Source: Desulfuromonadales bacterium
Lineage (GTDB): Bacteria > Desulfobacterota > Desulfuromonadia > Desulfuromonadales > Geopsychrobacteraceae
DNA length: 54,465 nt
Assembly (NCBI GenBank): GCA_019429255.1
Contig: JAHYIY010000018.1
Location: 1 to 54,465, forward strand
Direction: 5' to 3'
This document shows positions 35,957 to 45,691 of the stretch, in pieces; within the stretch, counting starts at the first letter, position 1; each line of letters starts with the position of its first letter. Made by a program: the position numbers and the translations under genes. The notes under the pieces were generated by a model. That model was given only the letters and a program-made list of their open reading frames with translations, had not been told where the DNA came from and did no database searches.

Positions 35957-37716
35957 AGTCGATTTTCCAAAAAATGGGAAGGCACCTGCCCCCTGTCATC
36001 CAGTCCACGCAGACGGTAATAGCGCGCCCGCTCGTCCAGAAAGCGCTGCCGGTCAATTGCCGGTATGGAAATTCCGTGACCACTGGATCCTGGTTCCTGA
36101 AAAAAACGTTCCGGCAGCATGTCATCCGCGCTGGTAAAACCGTTCATCTGATTGTAATAACGTTCCGACAACCAGATCCGCTCACCGCCGGCGAGCAATT
36201 GTGTCGCTGTAAAATCAACACCGGTTACCGCGGTTAGCAGCGCTGCATATTCTTCCAGCCCGGCGGCCAAAAAAACAAAACGGCAGGCCACCAGAGAATC
36301 TCCCACGACATGAGTGTTTTCGGCAACAATATTCATCCATGCCTTGCCGGCAAAATCGAAGCGGTCGCTGGCTACCGGCTTACGGAGTATTTCATGGGCT
36401 ACCGGATAGGCCGGGAGGTGGCAGGCACCCCGATTACTGGTAGCATACGCCAGCGCCATGCCATAGGCTCCGCGCGGATCGTAGGCAGGAAGCTCGAGGC
36501 CTTTAACCGTCATCGCCAGATGCGGGCAGCCAAGCGCTGTCGTCAGACGCCGGGCGCCCTGGGCGAGCAGATCACCATCTTCCTGGCGCATGGCAATCTG
36601 CCCGAGACGATGCGGCAGATCTTCAGCACGGATACCTTCCCCTGATGCCTCGCTGAAGGCCGCTATAGTTGCTGCAGCAGAAAGGGTGTCCAACCCCAGA
36701 TCGTTACAAAGCCGACAAGCCGCCACAATGATATCCAGGTCACTGATACCCAGCAGAGCACCGAAGTGGCTCAAGCTGCCGTGTTCGGGTAAACGCTGTT
36801 GATCCCTGGTTGCTTTCTTACAGGCAATCGGGCAGTCATGACATCCCTGGCTGACCGGCTGGTAGCGCCGACGCAAAGCGGGTGCCGCGTAGCGGGATGT
36901 TTCGGCAAAAAATGTCTCGCGAAAATTATTTGTCGGCACCATCCGCCGCTGAGCCAACAGATCGATGAGCGCCGGCGTGCCATATTCGGCAAAACCCAAC
37001 TCACCAAAAATCACCGGCGCGGCGTTGAGTAGCCGCATGATATCATTGACGCTGCGCTCAACCCCTTCGGCATCGGCGACAACGACCGGCTTCTTTCCAG
37101 CAATCTGAATCCCTTTGAGCCGCTTTGCACCCATCACTGCGCCCAGCCCACCACGCCCGGCGGCGCTTCCCTCGGCAGTCATGATATTAGCGTATAAAAC
37201 CTGATGTTCGCCGGCGGGGCCGATAATCGCCGCACCACCAACGGGTTTCAACGCGGCAAGGGTGTTACTGACGGGCAGCCCCCACAAATGTGTTGCCGAT
37301 TCAATCTGCACCTGATCACCGGCAATCGACAGAAGTACCGGCGCTGCGCTGACTCCAGTGATTTTTAACGCATCGTATCCGGCCGCTTTAAGCTGCAAGG
37401 CCATGGCGCCGCCACAGGAACTGGCATGAATGGTGCCGGTCAAGGGTGAACGGGAGACAACGCTTAACCGCGCTGAGGCAGGAGCAATCGTCCCGCAGAG
37501 TGGGCCACCGGCAAAAATCAACGGCATGGCGGCGCTGAAAGGGTCGAGCTGATAAGTATCACGCAGCAAACGTACGCCCAGACCGCGGCCACCGATAGAG
37601 TCGTGCAGCAAATCGGCAGAAAGCGACTCTACCCAGCTTTTCTGATGGGTTAAATCGACAATGAGTAGACGACCACACCAACCTGCCAAGTTGCGAGGGG
37701 GGGTCACCTTATTCAT
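35953..37716 (-). CDS. Aldehyde:ferredoxin oxidoreductase (tungsten/AOR family)
   Basis: 587 residues. Oxidises aldehydes to carboxylates with ferredoxin, using tungstopterin and a [4Fe-4S] cluster. The N-terminal pterin domain shows GWCGRLLIVDLT, GGRGLGVRL and GTIHASSCGGAMALQLK, with AAGRGGLGAVMGAKRLK. Cluster ligands fit C292, C295, C299 (CHDCPIAC) and C478 (GDSLVAC), as in the archaeal enzyme. Length is slightly below the 600-620 usual. Anaerobic deltaproteobacteria use such enzymes in aldehyde or carboxylic-acid metabolism (family knowledge). First gene of the AOR-aldolase-TPR-acpH run; no tungstate or pterin genes are nearby. Confidence 0.94.
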   Translation of the reverse strand: MNKVTPPRNLAGWCGRLLIVDLTHQKSWVESLSADLLHDSIGGRGLGVRLLRDTYQLDPFSAAMPLIFAGGPLCGTIAPASARLSVVSRSPLTGTIHASSCGGAMALQLKAAGYDALKITGVSAAPVLLSIAGDQVQIESATHLWGLPVSNTLAALKPVGGAAIIGPAGEHQVLYANIMTAEGSAAGRGGLGAVMGAKRLKGIQIAGKKPVVVADAEGVERSVNDIMRLLNAAPVIFGELGFAEYGTPALIDLLAQRRMVPTNNFRETFFAETSRYAAPALRRRYQPVSQGCHDCPIACKKATRDQQRLPEHGSLSHFGALLGISDLDIIVAACRLCNDLGLDTLSAAATIAAFSEASGEGIRAEDLPHRLGQIAMRQEDGDLLAQGARRLTTALGCPHLAMTVKGLELPAYDPRGAYGMALAYATSNRGACHLPAYPVAHEILRKPVASDRFDFAGKAWMNIVAENTHVVGDSLVACRFVFLAAGLEEYAALLTAVTGVDFTATQLLAGGERIWLSERYYNQMNGFTSADDMLPERFFQEPGSSGHGISIPAIDRQRFLDERARYYRLRGLDDRGQVPSHFLENRL

Positions 37717-37852
37717 CGGCAGTAATTTTCAATGAGAGATTCATCCGGATTCCCCAGCAATGATAACGTTAATGACCGGTAAATGTAGCAGTTCTTCTTT
37801 TACGCTGTCCATCAATTGGTTTTTTTGCACTTTTTCTGTATTCTGATGGTAT

Positions 37853-37992
37853 CTATTCACTGCTGTCCCTCGCGCAGGGTCGGGGATCCTGTGGCAAGGG
37901 TGTTTGTCGCCATGGACGGCGACAACAAGCGGTCATGGATGACGAAAAGCGTCCCTTGCCATAGGAGCCCCGATCCGGTGCTGAACAAATAC
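37853..37992 (+). repeat. Family A palindromic repeat, copy 3
   Basis: Begins CTATTCACTGCTGTCCCTCG and ends GATCCGGTGCTGAACAAATA. The arms GTCGGGGATCCTGTGGCAAG and CTTGCCATAGGAGCCCCGAT are inverted repeats, and a central TTTGTCGCC/GGCGACAA hairpin is present. It lacks the AACAATCGCG block of copies 1, 2 and 4. Copy 4 follows 39 bases on in the same orientation. Confidence 0.88.
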
Positions 37993-38031
37993 TTTTGATG
38001 CTTGTCTTTCTGTAACTATGCAACACGTAAT

Positions 38032-38191
38032 CTGTTCAGCGGCTGTCCCTCGCGCAGGGTCGGGGATCCTGTGGCAAGGGTGTTTGTCGCCATGGACGGC
38101 GACAACAAGCGGTGATGGATGACCATGGATGACCCAACGGGAAACAATCGCGTCCCTTGCCATAGGAGCCCCGATCCGCTGCTGAACAGTT
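38032..38191 (+). repeat. Family A palindromic repeat, copy 4 (longest)
   Basis: Same family with perfect outer ends CTGTTCAGC and GCTGAACAG, the central hairpin, and the GATGACCC...CAATCGCGTCCCTTGCC block. Together with copy 3 it fills the gene-free stretch 37717-38248, whose remainder shows nothing else. Confidence 0.9.
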
Positions 38192-38248
38192 ACGTCTTTC
38201 TTTTACTCAATCATGCCCCATTTGGGATCAGCAACAGGATGATACATC

Positions 38249-39382
38249 ATGATCAACAACCAGCGTCTCAGTGACGAGTTCTTTCGCCTTGCTGCGATTG
38301 ACAGCCCATCATATCGCGAAGCCCTTATCGCCGCCTATCTGCAACAACGCTTTTCACAGCTTGGTGCCGATGTGACTTTTGACACCGCCGGTGCCGCTAT
38401 CGGCAGCGACAGTGGCAATATGATCGCGCGTTTTCCCGGTACCCGTGAAGGTGACGCTTTCATTATCTGTGTCCACATGGACACTGTCAGCCCGGCTGAA
38501 AATGTTCAACCACTGTTAAATGACGGGGTTTTCACCAGTGCCGGCGATACGATTCTGGGTGCCGATGACAAAGCCGGCATCGCCGAACTGATCGAAGCCA
38601 TCGAGGTCCTCAGCGAAAACAATATCCCCTATGGCCCCCTTGAGGTCGTCATCACCGTTTGTGAAGAACGGGGGCTTTTAGGGGCAAAAGAGTTCGATTT
38701 TTCGACGCTGCAAGGCACTAAAGGAGTCGCTCTCGACACCACCGGCATTGACCGGATTATCAACCGTGCCCCCGCTGCCAACCGCATGAAGATCGACATT
38801 CATGGTCTTGAGGCGCACGCCGGCGTCTGTCCGGAACAGGGGATATCCGCCATCATGATTGCCAGCAGGGCGATTGCACGCATGACCTTAGGTCGTATTG
38901 ATGAACACACCACAGCCAACATCGGCACCATCAACGGCGGTATCGCCACCAACATTATCCCCGGACTGGTCAGTCTGCACGGCGAGGTTCGCAGCCACCT
39001 GCCGGAACGCCTGCAGCAGGTCACCGAAGCAATCATCCGCTGCTGTGAGGAAGAGGTGAACAATAGCTCGGTGATGATTGACGGCGAAACCCGCCATGCA
39101 ACCATGGCGATTGAAATCAAGGAAGATTTTCCCGCCATGCAGATAGCGGAAACAGCCCCCATCGTGCAACTGGTAATGAACGCCGGCAAGGCACTACAAC
39201 GTCCTCAACAGGTTGCCGCCGCCGGCGGCGGATCCGATGCCAACATCTTTAATGGTCATGGTATTCCGATGGTGATTCTGGGAACCGGCATGAACAAGGT
39301 ACATACGCCCCAGGAACAGGTTACGGTTGCCGACATGGAAAAGGTCACTGCGCTACTGGTAGAGGTTATCCGTAACGCCTGA
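38249..39382 (+). CDS. M20-family peptidase T-like metallopeptidase
   Basis: 377-residue cytosolic exo-/tripeptidase-like hydrolase. Dinuclear zinc ligands are in place: HMDTV (first His and following Asp), GADDKAG (bridging Asp), CEERGLLG (general-base Glu and ligand Glu), LDTTGI, and the last ligand near NIFNGHGIP. The lid/dimerisation domain (HGLEAHAGVCPEQGISAIMI to VRSHLPERL) is inserted as usual. It matches the PepT-like group (YqjE-like) in length. Transcribed with the crotonase gene 35 bases downstream. Confidence 0.9.
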   Translation: MINNQRLSDEFFRLAAIDSPSYREALIAAYLQQRFSQLGADVTFDTAGAAIGSDSGNMIARFPGTREGDAFIICVHMDTVSPAENVQPLLNDGVFTSAGDTILGADDKAGIAELIEAIEVLSENNIPYGPLEVVITVCEERGLLGAKEFDFSTLQGTKGVALDTTGIDRIINRAPAANRMKIDIHGLEAHAGVCPEQGISAIMIASRAIARMTLGRIDEHTTANIGTINGGIATNIIPGLVSLHGEVRSHLPERLQQVTEAIIRCCEEEVNNSSVMIDGETRHATMAIEIKEDFPAMQIAETAPIVQLVMNAGKALQRPQQVAAAGGGSDANIFNGHGIPMVILGTGMNKVHTPQEQVTVADMEKVTALLVEVIRNA

Positions 39383-39417
39383 ATTTCTACTCATACATCA
39401 ACCACAAGGAATCTTAC

Positions 39418-40206
39418 ATGGAAACTTCCAACGAACGGGTTATCAGCACGCGGCTTGACACCGTTACCCTGATTACCATCAATCGTCCCGAATCCCTTAA
39501 TGCCCTGGATCAACTGACTTTGCAACAACTGGATGCTGCCGTCAGCGCCATCGAAGCCGATCCGCACGTCAAGGTCGCCATTATCACCGGCGCCGGTAAC
39601 AAAGCCTTTGTCGCCGGCGCTGATATCAGCGTCATGCAGCCTCTTGACCCCATCGCCGCCCGCCGGATGGCAACCACTGCCCAGCTGCTGCTGAATAAAA
39701 TTGAAAACGGCAGCACGATATTTATTGCCGCCATCAACGGCTACGCCTTAGGCGGTGGCTGCGAACTGGCCCTGGCCTGTGATATCCGGATTGCCGCGGA
39801 CAGTGCCCAGCTCGGACAACCGGAGATCAATCTCGGCATCATCCCCGGCTGGGGTGGCACCCAGCGCCTGCCGCGCCTGGTGGGTAGCAGCAGGGCAAAA
39901 CAATTGATGTTGACCGGAGAACGGATCAGCGCCGGTCAGGCAGCACAAATCGGTCTGGTCAACGAGGTGGTAACCGCTGCCGAGCTGATGCCCCGAGCGC
40001 AGAAATTGGCACAGACCATTGCCGAAAAACCGAAAATGGCACTGCAACTGATCAAGGAAGCAGTCACGAACGGGATGGAAATGGATAGGAATCGCGCCTT
40101 TGCTTATGAAGCGGACCTGTTCGGGCTATGTTTTGCAACGGCTGATCAAAAAGAAGGGATGCTGGCGTTTCTCGAAAAACGCCGGCCGGATTGGCGGGAC
40201 TGTTGA
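39418..40206 (+). CDS. Enoyl-CoA hydratase/crotonase
   Basis: 262 residues, about the standard size. The oxyanion-hole segments are AFVAGADISVM and NGYALGGGCELALACD. Both catalytic glutamates are in place: GGGCELAL and PEINLGIIPGWGGTQRLPR. This pair predicts hydration of short-chain 2-enoyl-CoA (crotonyl-CoA) rather than an isomerase or synthase of the superfamily. Gene follows the M20 peptidase by 35 bases on the plus strand and ends five bases from the convergent PHP gene. Confidence 0.9.
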   Translation: METSNERVISTRLDTVTLITINRPESLNALDQLTLQQLDAAVSAIEADPHVKVAIITGAGNKAFVAGADISVMQPLDPIAARRMATTAQLLLNKIENGSTIFIAAINGYALGGGCELALACDIRIAADSAQLGQPEINLGIIPGWGGTQRLPRLVGSSRAKQLMLTGERISAGQAAQIGLVNEVVTAAELMPRAQKLAQTIAEKPKMALQLIKEAVTNGMEMDRNRAFAYEADLFGLCFATADQKEGMLAFLEKRRPDWRDC

Positions 40207-40211
40207 GGAAG

Positions 40212-41093
40212 CTATGCCCAACGGATAGGCTGAGCGCGCCGGTTCAAGGCTTCCTTGATCTGTGTTACACAATCGTAGGGGACTCTGATACCACGTAGTC
40301 CATAGCCAATCTGAATAGCGGAGCCTGGCTCACCATGAAAATCTGATCCGCCGGTAATCACCAGACCCCGTTGCTGCGCCAGGCGGATCAGCCAATCACT
40401 GTCCTCCAGCCCGGAACCGTTATTGTAGACCTCGATCCCGTCGAGCCCCAGCTCTACCAGTTCCGTTACCAGATATTCCAGTTGCCGCCGATCGCGGGTC
40501 ACATAGGGGGGATGAGCCAGAACCGCGATGCCTCCGCAGGCATGCACCAGACGAATGGCTTCATCAGCGGGAAAATAGTGTTTTTCCACGTTACAGGGAA
40601 TCAGATAACGGGTGAAAGCATCTTCATTGCCGCTAACATAACCTTTCCCACGCAACACCTGGGCAATGTGCGGTCGGCCAATACTTCCACCGGCCAGCCT
40701 GCGGACTTCTTCCACAGCGATCGGAGGACGTCCTTCGCCCACCAGCTTACGATTCACCGCAGCGATAATACGTTCGTTGCGCTGGGCACGAAACGACTGA
40801 AACTGATTCAATTCAGCAATCAGGCGGGGATCACGATAATCGAAGCCGTAACCCAGCAAGTGCATGTCGGTGTAGTTGTGCCACTGGCTTGACAACTCTA
40901 CCGCAGGGATGATTTCGATCCCCAGGGGGCCGGCGGCCACGGTCGCACGTTCGATCCCATCGATATTGTCATGATCAGCCAATGCGATAGCCAACAGACC
41001 AACGCGCGCTGCCTGCTGCACGACCTCCTCAGGCTGAAAAAATCCATCGGAACAGGTGGTATGGATATGCAGATCAACATAGTTACAATTCAT
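40212..41093 (-). CDS. PHP-domain metal-dependent phosphoesterase
   Basis: 293 residues from the ATG at 41093 (AGG a few bases upstream); the longer frame to 41246 overlaps the divergent ABC gene and is not family-like. Metal-binding motifs: HIH in DLHIHTTCSDG near the start, ADHDNIDG, HLLGYG, HPPYV and a final GGSDFHGE. This is the pattern of YciV/RNase AM-like PHP phosphoesterases, which hydrolyse small phosphates or short RNA from the 5' end (family knowledge). Convergent with the crotonase gene; substrate not determinable. Confidence 0.9.
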   Translation of the reverse strand: MNCNYVDLHIHTTCSDGFFQPEEVVQQAARVGLLAIALADHDNIDGIERATVAAGPLGIEIIPAVELSSQWHNYTDMHLLGYGFDYRDPRLIAELNQFQSFRAQRNERIIAAVNRKLVGEGRPPIAVEEVRRLAGGSIGRPHIAQVLRGKGYVSGNEDAFTRYLIPCNVEKHYFPADEAIRLVHACGGIAVLAHPPYVTRDRRQLEYLVTELVELGLDGIEVYNNGSGLEDSDWLIRLAQQRGLVITGGSDFHGEPGSAIQIGYGLRGIRVPYDCVTQIKEALNRRAQPIRWA

Positions 41094-41236
41094 TTGCCTA
41101 TTATTCTTGTTTGTTTGACGTAACGCTAGTGTTTTAATGAAAAAAATCGGATACAGGCGGCGATGACCGGCACCCCTTGACCATTTCAGCGTCAGCGTGT
41201 ACACATGAATAAGCCTAACAAGGAGCCTTTTTTCGC

Positions 41237-42196
41237 ATGCCACCACGTCTGAACGTCGACAATCTCAAGAGTTACTTCTTCACCCGCAATGGTCTGCTCA
41301 AGGCCGTTGACGGCGTCTCTTTTCACATCGAGCAGGGCGAGACCCTGGCGCTGGTAGGTGAATCGGGCTGCGGCAAATCGATGACCGCCCTCTCCATTTT
41401 ACGCCTGCTCCCCGAACCGGGGCGTATCGTTGGTGGCGAGATCCATCTCGATGGCCGCGACCTGCTGCATTTGCCGGAGATAGAAATCCGGCGAGTTCGC
41501 GGCAACGACATCTCGATGATTTTCCAGGAGCCGATGACCTCCCTGAACCCGGTTTTACAGATTGGCGATCAAATCGCTGAAGTGTTACGCCTGCATCAGG
41601 GGCTCTCGCGCCGCGAAGCTTTCGACCATGCTGCCCAGAGCCTCGCTCAGGTTGGTATTTCCGACCCGATCCGGCGCTTGCGTGATTACCCTCACCAGCT
41701 TTCCGGTGGTCAGCGTCAACGGGTCATGATCGCCATAGCCCTGGCGTGCGATCCGAAACTGCTGATAGCTGACGAACCGACGACCGCCCTTGACGTGACC
41801 ATTCAAGCCCAGATCATGGATTTACTGCTGAAACTCAAACAAGAACGCCGCATGGCAACCCTGCTGATTACTCACGATTTGGGGATTGTCGCCAGTAATG
41901 CAGAGCGGGTTGCGATCATGTATGCCGGCCAGATTGTAGAAATGGGCAGCATCAACGACGTATTTTCCAACCCGCTCCACCCCTACACCATTGGGTTGTT
42001 ACAATGCGTACCACGTATTGGCGAAAAAACCAGCCTCGCCACCATCTCCGGGCAGCTTCCTGATCTGACCAAAAATCATGAAGGCTGTCTGTTTGCCGAA
42101 CGTTGTACCTGCCTGTGCAACAAAAAGCAGCAGCAGCGCCCGGCCCTGAAAGAGGTTACGAACAACCACCTGGTACGCTGCTGGAGACTGTCATAA
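41237..42196 (+). CDS. Oligo/dipeptide ABC transporter ATPase, OppD/DppD type
   Basis: 319 residues, ATG preceded by AAGGAG. Walker [10 protein letters not shown]-loop [12 protein letters not shown], signature LSGGQRQR, Walker [13 protein letters not shown] and switch His LLITHDL. The C-terminal oligopeptide/dipeptide extension includes [13 protein letters not shown] and the CLFAERCTC cysteine cluster seen in DppD/OppD, which can carry an iron-sulfur cluster. Two bases separate its stop from the next ATPase. Substrate-binding and permease genes are absent from the window. Confidence 0.92.
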   Translation: MPPRLNVDNLKSYFFTRNGLLKAVDGVSFHIEQGETLALVGESGCGKSMTALSILRLLPEPGRIVGGEIHLDGRDLLHLPEIEIRRVRGNDISMIFQEPMTSLNPVLQIGDQIAEVLRLHQGLSRREAFDHAAQSLAQVGISDPIRRLRDYPHQLSGGQRQRVMIAIALACDPKLLIADEPTTALDVTIQAQIMDLLLKLKQERRMATLLITHDLGIVASNAERVAIMYAGQIVEMGSINDVFSNPLHPYTIGLLQCVPRIGEKTSLATISGQLPDLTKNHEGCLFAERCTCLCNKKQQQRPALKEVTNNHLVRCWRLS

Positions 42197-42198
42197 TC

Positions 42199-43182
42199 AT
42201 GGCCCTTCTTGAAGTAAAAAATATAAGAAAAAGCTTCAATGTGACTGATGCACTTGGCCGCAATCGAGGCAAACTTGTGGCGGTAGACAATGTCTCTTTT
42301 ACCATCGAGGCCGGCGAGACCCTGGGTCTGGTCGGCGAATCCGGATGTGGTAAATCAACTACCGGCAAGCTGATCCTGCAACTACTCAAGCCCGATCAGG
42401 GGCAGATTTATTATGCCGGTACTGAGCTGACCGGTCTCTCTGCGGCAAAAATGCGTCCCTGGCGGCGGCGCATGCAGATGATATTTCAGGATCCCTTCTC
42501 GTCACTCAATCCACGCATGACCGTTGGCGCCATCTTAAGTGAGCCGTTGATCATCCACCGGCTTGTGCCGGCCGGCCAGATTCGCGCCAGAGTCATTGAA
42601 CTGCTGGAAAAAGTCGGTTTGTCGGCACAGCACGAACAGCGCTACCCCCATGAATTTTCCGGTGGCCAACGGCAGCGCATCGGTATCGCTCGGGCCTTAG
42701 CGGTGGAACCGGAATTGATTATCGCCGATGAACCGGTTTCTGCCCTTGATCTTTCGGTTCAGGCGCAAATTCTCAATCTGCTCAAACAACTGCGCGAAGA
42801 ACAACAACTCAGTTATCTGTTCATTGCCCATGACCTGGCTGTTATTGAACATGTCAGTGACCGCATTGCTGTCATGTACCTGGGAAACATTGTTGAACTT
42901 TGCACCGCGGCGGATCTGTATAAAAACCCTCGCCATCCCTACACAGAAGCGCTGCTTAACGCCGTTCCTGTTCCTGACCCGAAACATGCTCGCCCGTTGG
43001 CACTGGCCGGGGAAATACCCTCGCCGGTCAATCCACCCAGTGGCTGTCATTTCCATCCGCGTTGCCCCTATGCGGATAACCTCTGTCGGCAACAGGCGCC
43101 TGAATTAAAACCGCTCACCGGCGGTCACCTGGTCGCCTGCCATTACCGCGATCAGGTCGGCCGTTACCTGGTTCGCGTTTAA
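42199..43182 (+). CDS. Oligo/dipeptide ABC transporter ATPase, OppF/DppF type
   Basis: 327 residues from the ATG at 42199, chosen because it begins [13 protein letters not shown] just after the preceding stop (42196); a frame open 96 bases further upstream overlaps that gene without support. Walker [22 protein letters not shown], signature FSGGQRQR, Walker [13 protein letters not shown] and switch His FIAHDL. C-terminal [12 protein letters not shown] and [11 protein letters not shown] mark the peptide-transport subgroup. Forms the heterodimeric motor with the upstream OppD-like subunit. Confidence 0.92.
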   Translation: MALLEVKNIRKSFNVTDALGRNRGKLVAVDNVSFTIEAGETLGLVGESGCGKSTTGKLILQLLKPDQGQIYYAGTELTGLSAAKMRPWRRRMQMIFQDPFSSLNPRMTVGAILSEPLIIHRLVPAGQIRARVIELLEKVGLSAQHEQRYPHEFSGGQRQRIGIARALAVEPELIIADEPVSALDLSVQAQILNLLKQLREEQQLSYLFIAHDLAVIEHVSDRIAVMYLGNIVELCTAADLYKNPRHPYTEALLNAVPVPDPKHARPLALAGEIPSPVNPPSGCHFHPRCPYADNLCRQQAPELKPLTGGHLVACHYRDQVGRYLVRV

Positions 43183-43292
43183 AGCCGTGGGCTTTCCCAC
43201 CCACCTCCAACTTGAAAAAATATTCGCAAATAACCCGGGGGTAAGCTAGAATGCCGGCGCATCCATCTCTAACCCTCAGCTGTTGATCGTTC

Positions 43293-45608
43293 ATGACCAG
43301 AGTAAAAAAAACATCAGATCTGAAGCTCGGACTGCACACCCTGCAGGATATCAGCGCGCTTATTCTCCGCTCCCATGACCTGGATGAAACAATCAACAAT
43401 ATAGTTCACCTGGTTGCCGAACGGGCTCACTCGGAAGTTTGCTCCTTGTATCTGCTCGATGAAGATCAACGGACTCTGGTGTTACGGGCGACTCACGGTC
43501 TGACCGTCGAATCGATCGGTCAGGTCAAATTGCAGATTGGTGAGGGGTTGACGGGGAAGGTAGCAGCAGAGCAACGGGTAGTGGCCATCAGTAATCCCCG
43601 GAATCATCCTGATTTTCGTTTTTTTCACGAAACCGGAGAGGAACAATTCCATACCTTTGTCGGCATCCCTTTACAAGATCGCAGCGCTTCTATCGGCGTT
43701 CTGGTTATCCAGACCTGTGACATTCACCACTTTTCAGAAGATGAACTGGCAACCCTGACAACCATCGCATTTCAGGTGGCTTCCATTGTTGTCAATGCCA
43801 GACTGCTTGACACCCTGCATCGCTATGAAATCCCCGGTCCGCCCGCGCCTGCTGCGTCAGCATCCGAACCAGGCACCTCCCCAGCGCAGCAAACCATCGC
43901 TCTCTACGGCAAAATGGCGTACCCCGGCATCGTCACCGGTTCGGTGACGATCCTCGATCAGGACTACGGTTTTGCCGATATTTTTGATGAATGCAACATC
44001 GACATCAACGCCGAATTGACACGCCTGGACGAAGCCCTGCGCCAGACCCGTATTCAGACACTGTATCTGGAAAAGCGGGTTGCCGCCCAACTCAGCCAGG
44101 AAGATGCTGCCATTTTCCACACCCATCTGATGATCCTCGAAGACCGGGGCTTCATCGAACGCCTGCATCACCTGATCGAAGAACGCCACAGTGCCCCCTA
44201 TGCCCTAAAACGGGTGATCAATGGCTATCTCGCGGCCTTTGCCCGGATGGAAGACCCCTATCTGCGCGAGCGCGCGGCCGACATGGAAGATGTCGGCAGA
44301 CGGCTGCTTGCCAATCTGGTCGGCCGGGCGCCGGAAGGCCTGCAACTGCAGCAACCCAGTATTCTTATCGCCAAACGACTGCTTCCTTCAGACATGGCAA
44401 TCCTTGACCATGAGAAAATCCAGGGCATCGTGCTGGAGTCCAACGAGGCCAATTCCCATTCGGTGATCATGGCCAAGAGCCTCGGCATCCCCACAGTAAT
44501 CGGGGTTGCAGGTGCCACTATCCATATCAGTCCCAACGATCAGCTGATTCTCGATGCCAACGCCGGCTGTCTTTATCCTAATCCTTCCACCAGCATCCTC
44601 GACGAATATCTGCGCCTGGAGCGGGATCGTGTGCAGGAAAAAGAGCGGCTGCTGTTGCTGCGCGATGTCACTGCAACGACCCGGGACGGTCATGAGGTCT
44701 TCTTACGCGCGAACATCGGCCTGATCAGCGACGTTGATGTCGCTATCAATCACGGGGCGCTGGGGGTCGGCCTGTATCGCACCGAATTCCTCTACATGAC
44801 CCACAGTGGTTTTCCCGATCGCGATCAGCAGTATCAATGGTATAAAAAAATCGTCGAAAAATTTTCCGGCATGCCGGTTACCATCCGTACCCTCGACATT
44901 GGTGGCGACAAGACCCTCCCCTATTTCCGCCAGCCCCAGGAGAACAACCCCTTTATGGGATGGCGGTCAGTACGCATCAGCCTTGATTATCCCGATATTT
45001 TCAAAGTGCAGCTCGAAGCTATCCTCATGGCTGCCACTGCCGGTCCGGTGCGCGTGCTGTTTCCGATGATTTCTAACCTGAATGAAATCCGCACCTGTAA
45101 AGAACTGGTACGTCAAGCAGCGCAGCAACTGGAGCAAGAGGGCATCAACTATCATCCTCATCTCCAAATCGGTGCGATGATCGAGATTCCCGCGGCGATT
45201 CAGCTGGCCCCCCATCTGGCACAGGAAGTAGATTTTTTTGCCCTCGGCACGAATGATCTGATTCAATACCTGCTAGCGGCCGATCGTTCCAATCCGCGCG
45301 TGCAGAACCACTATGACCCTCTCCACCCGGCGGTGCTGCAGAGCATCGACCAGTTGGTTGCTGTCACCCGCAAGCATGGCACTGAACTCTGTCTGTGTGG
45401 CGAGATGGCAACTGACCCGGTTTGCCTGCTGGCCTTGATCGGCCTGGGTATCCGTGATTTTTCCCTGTCGGCCCCCTACATTCCCCAACTTAAAAATATC
45501 ATCAACCAGATCGACAGCGGCGCAGCAGAAACCATCACCCGCAAAGCGCTGGAACTTGGCGACAGCACAGAGATTCGTTCTCTACTTGAGTCTCTTCTGG
45601 ATTACTGA
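43293..45608 (+). CDS. ptsP: PTS enzyme I, nitrogen-type (GAF-EI, PtsP)
   Basis: 771 residues. N-terminal GAF domain (about 15-170) senses a small ligand, as in EI-Ntr. A short linker follows, then enzyme I: the HPr-binding region (GIVTGSVTILD, to about 345), the phosphohistidine domain with H389 (NEANSHSVIMAKSLGIP), and the PEP-binding barrel with RTEFLYM, ANIGLISD, ALGTNDLIQY and the active Cys in CLCGEMATDP. It phosphorylates NPr with PEP, feeding a regulatory rather than sugar-transport PTS. No npr or ptsN gene is adjacent. Ends opposite pyruvate carboxylase, an enzyme of the same PEP-pyruvate node (context only). Confidence 0.95.
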   Translation: MTRVKKTSDLKLGLHTLQDISALILRSHDLDETINNIVHLVAERAHSEVCSLYLLDEDQRTLVLRATHGLTVESIGQVKLQIGEGLTGKVAAEQRVVAISNPRNHPDFRFFHETGEEQFHTFVGIPLQDRSASIGVLVIQTCDIHHFSEDELATLTTIAFQVASIVVNARLLDTLHRYEIPGPPAPAASASEPGTSPAQQTIALYGKMAYPGIVTGSVTILDQDYGFADIFDECNIDINAELTRLDEALRQTRIQTLYLEKRVAAQLSQEDAAIFHTHLMILEDRGFIERLHHLIEERHSAPYALKRVINGYLAAFARMEDPYLRERAADMEDVGRRLLANLVGRAPEGLQLQQPSILIAKRLLPSDMAILDHEKIQGIVLESNEANSHSVIMAKSLGIPTVIGVAGATIHISPNDQLILDANAGCLYPNPSTSILDEYLRLERDRVQEKERLLLLRDVTATTRDGHEVFLRANIGLISDVDVAINHGALGVGLYRTEFLYMTHSGFPDRDQQYQWYKKIVEKFSGMPVTIRTLDIGGDKTLPYFRQPQENNPFMGWRSVRISLDYPDIFKVQLEAILMAATAGPVRVLFPMISNLNEIRTCKELVRQAAQQLEQEGINYHPHLQIGAMIEIPAAIQLAPHLAQEVDFFALGTNDLIQYLLAADRSNPRVQNHYDPLHPAVLQSIDQLVAVTRKHGTELCLCGEMATDPVCLLALIGLGIRDFSLSAPYIPQLKNIINQIDSGAAETITRKALELGDSTEIRSLLESLLDY

Positions 45609-45624
45609 TCCCGACAGTTTGCTG

Positions 45625-45666
45625 CAAAAAAACAGCCGAACTCCCGCAATAAAAGGGGCCCGGCTG
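45625..45666 (-). terminator. Terminator of the pyruvate carboxylase gene
   Basis: On the minus strand CAGCCG (45661-45666) pairs with CGGCTG (45633-45638), extended by partial GC pairing, and a run of seven T follows. It lies about 30 bases past the pyc stop; ptsP converges from the other side. Confidence 0.7.
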
Positions 45667-45691
45667 CATTAGCATCAACGTCGCGAAAAAC

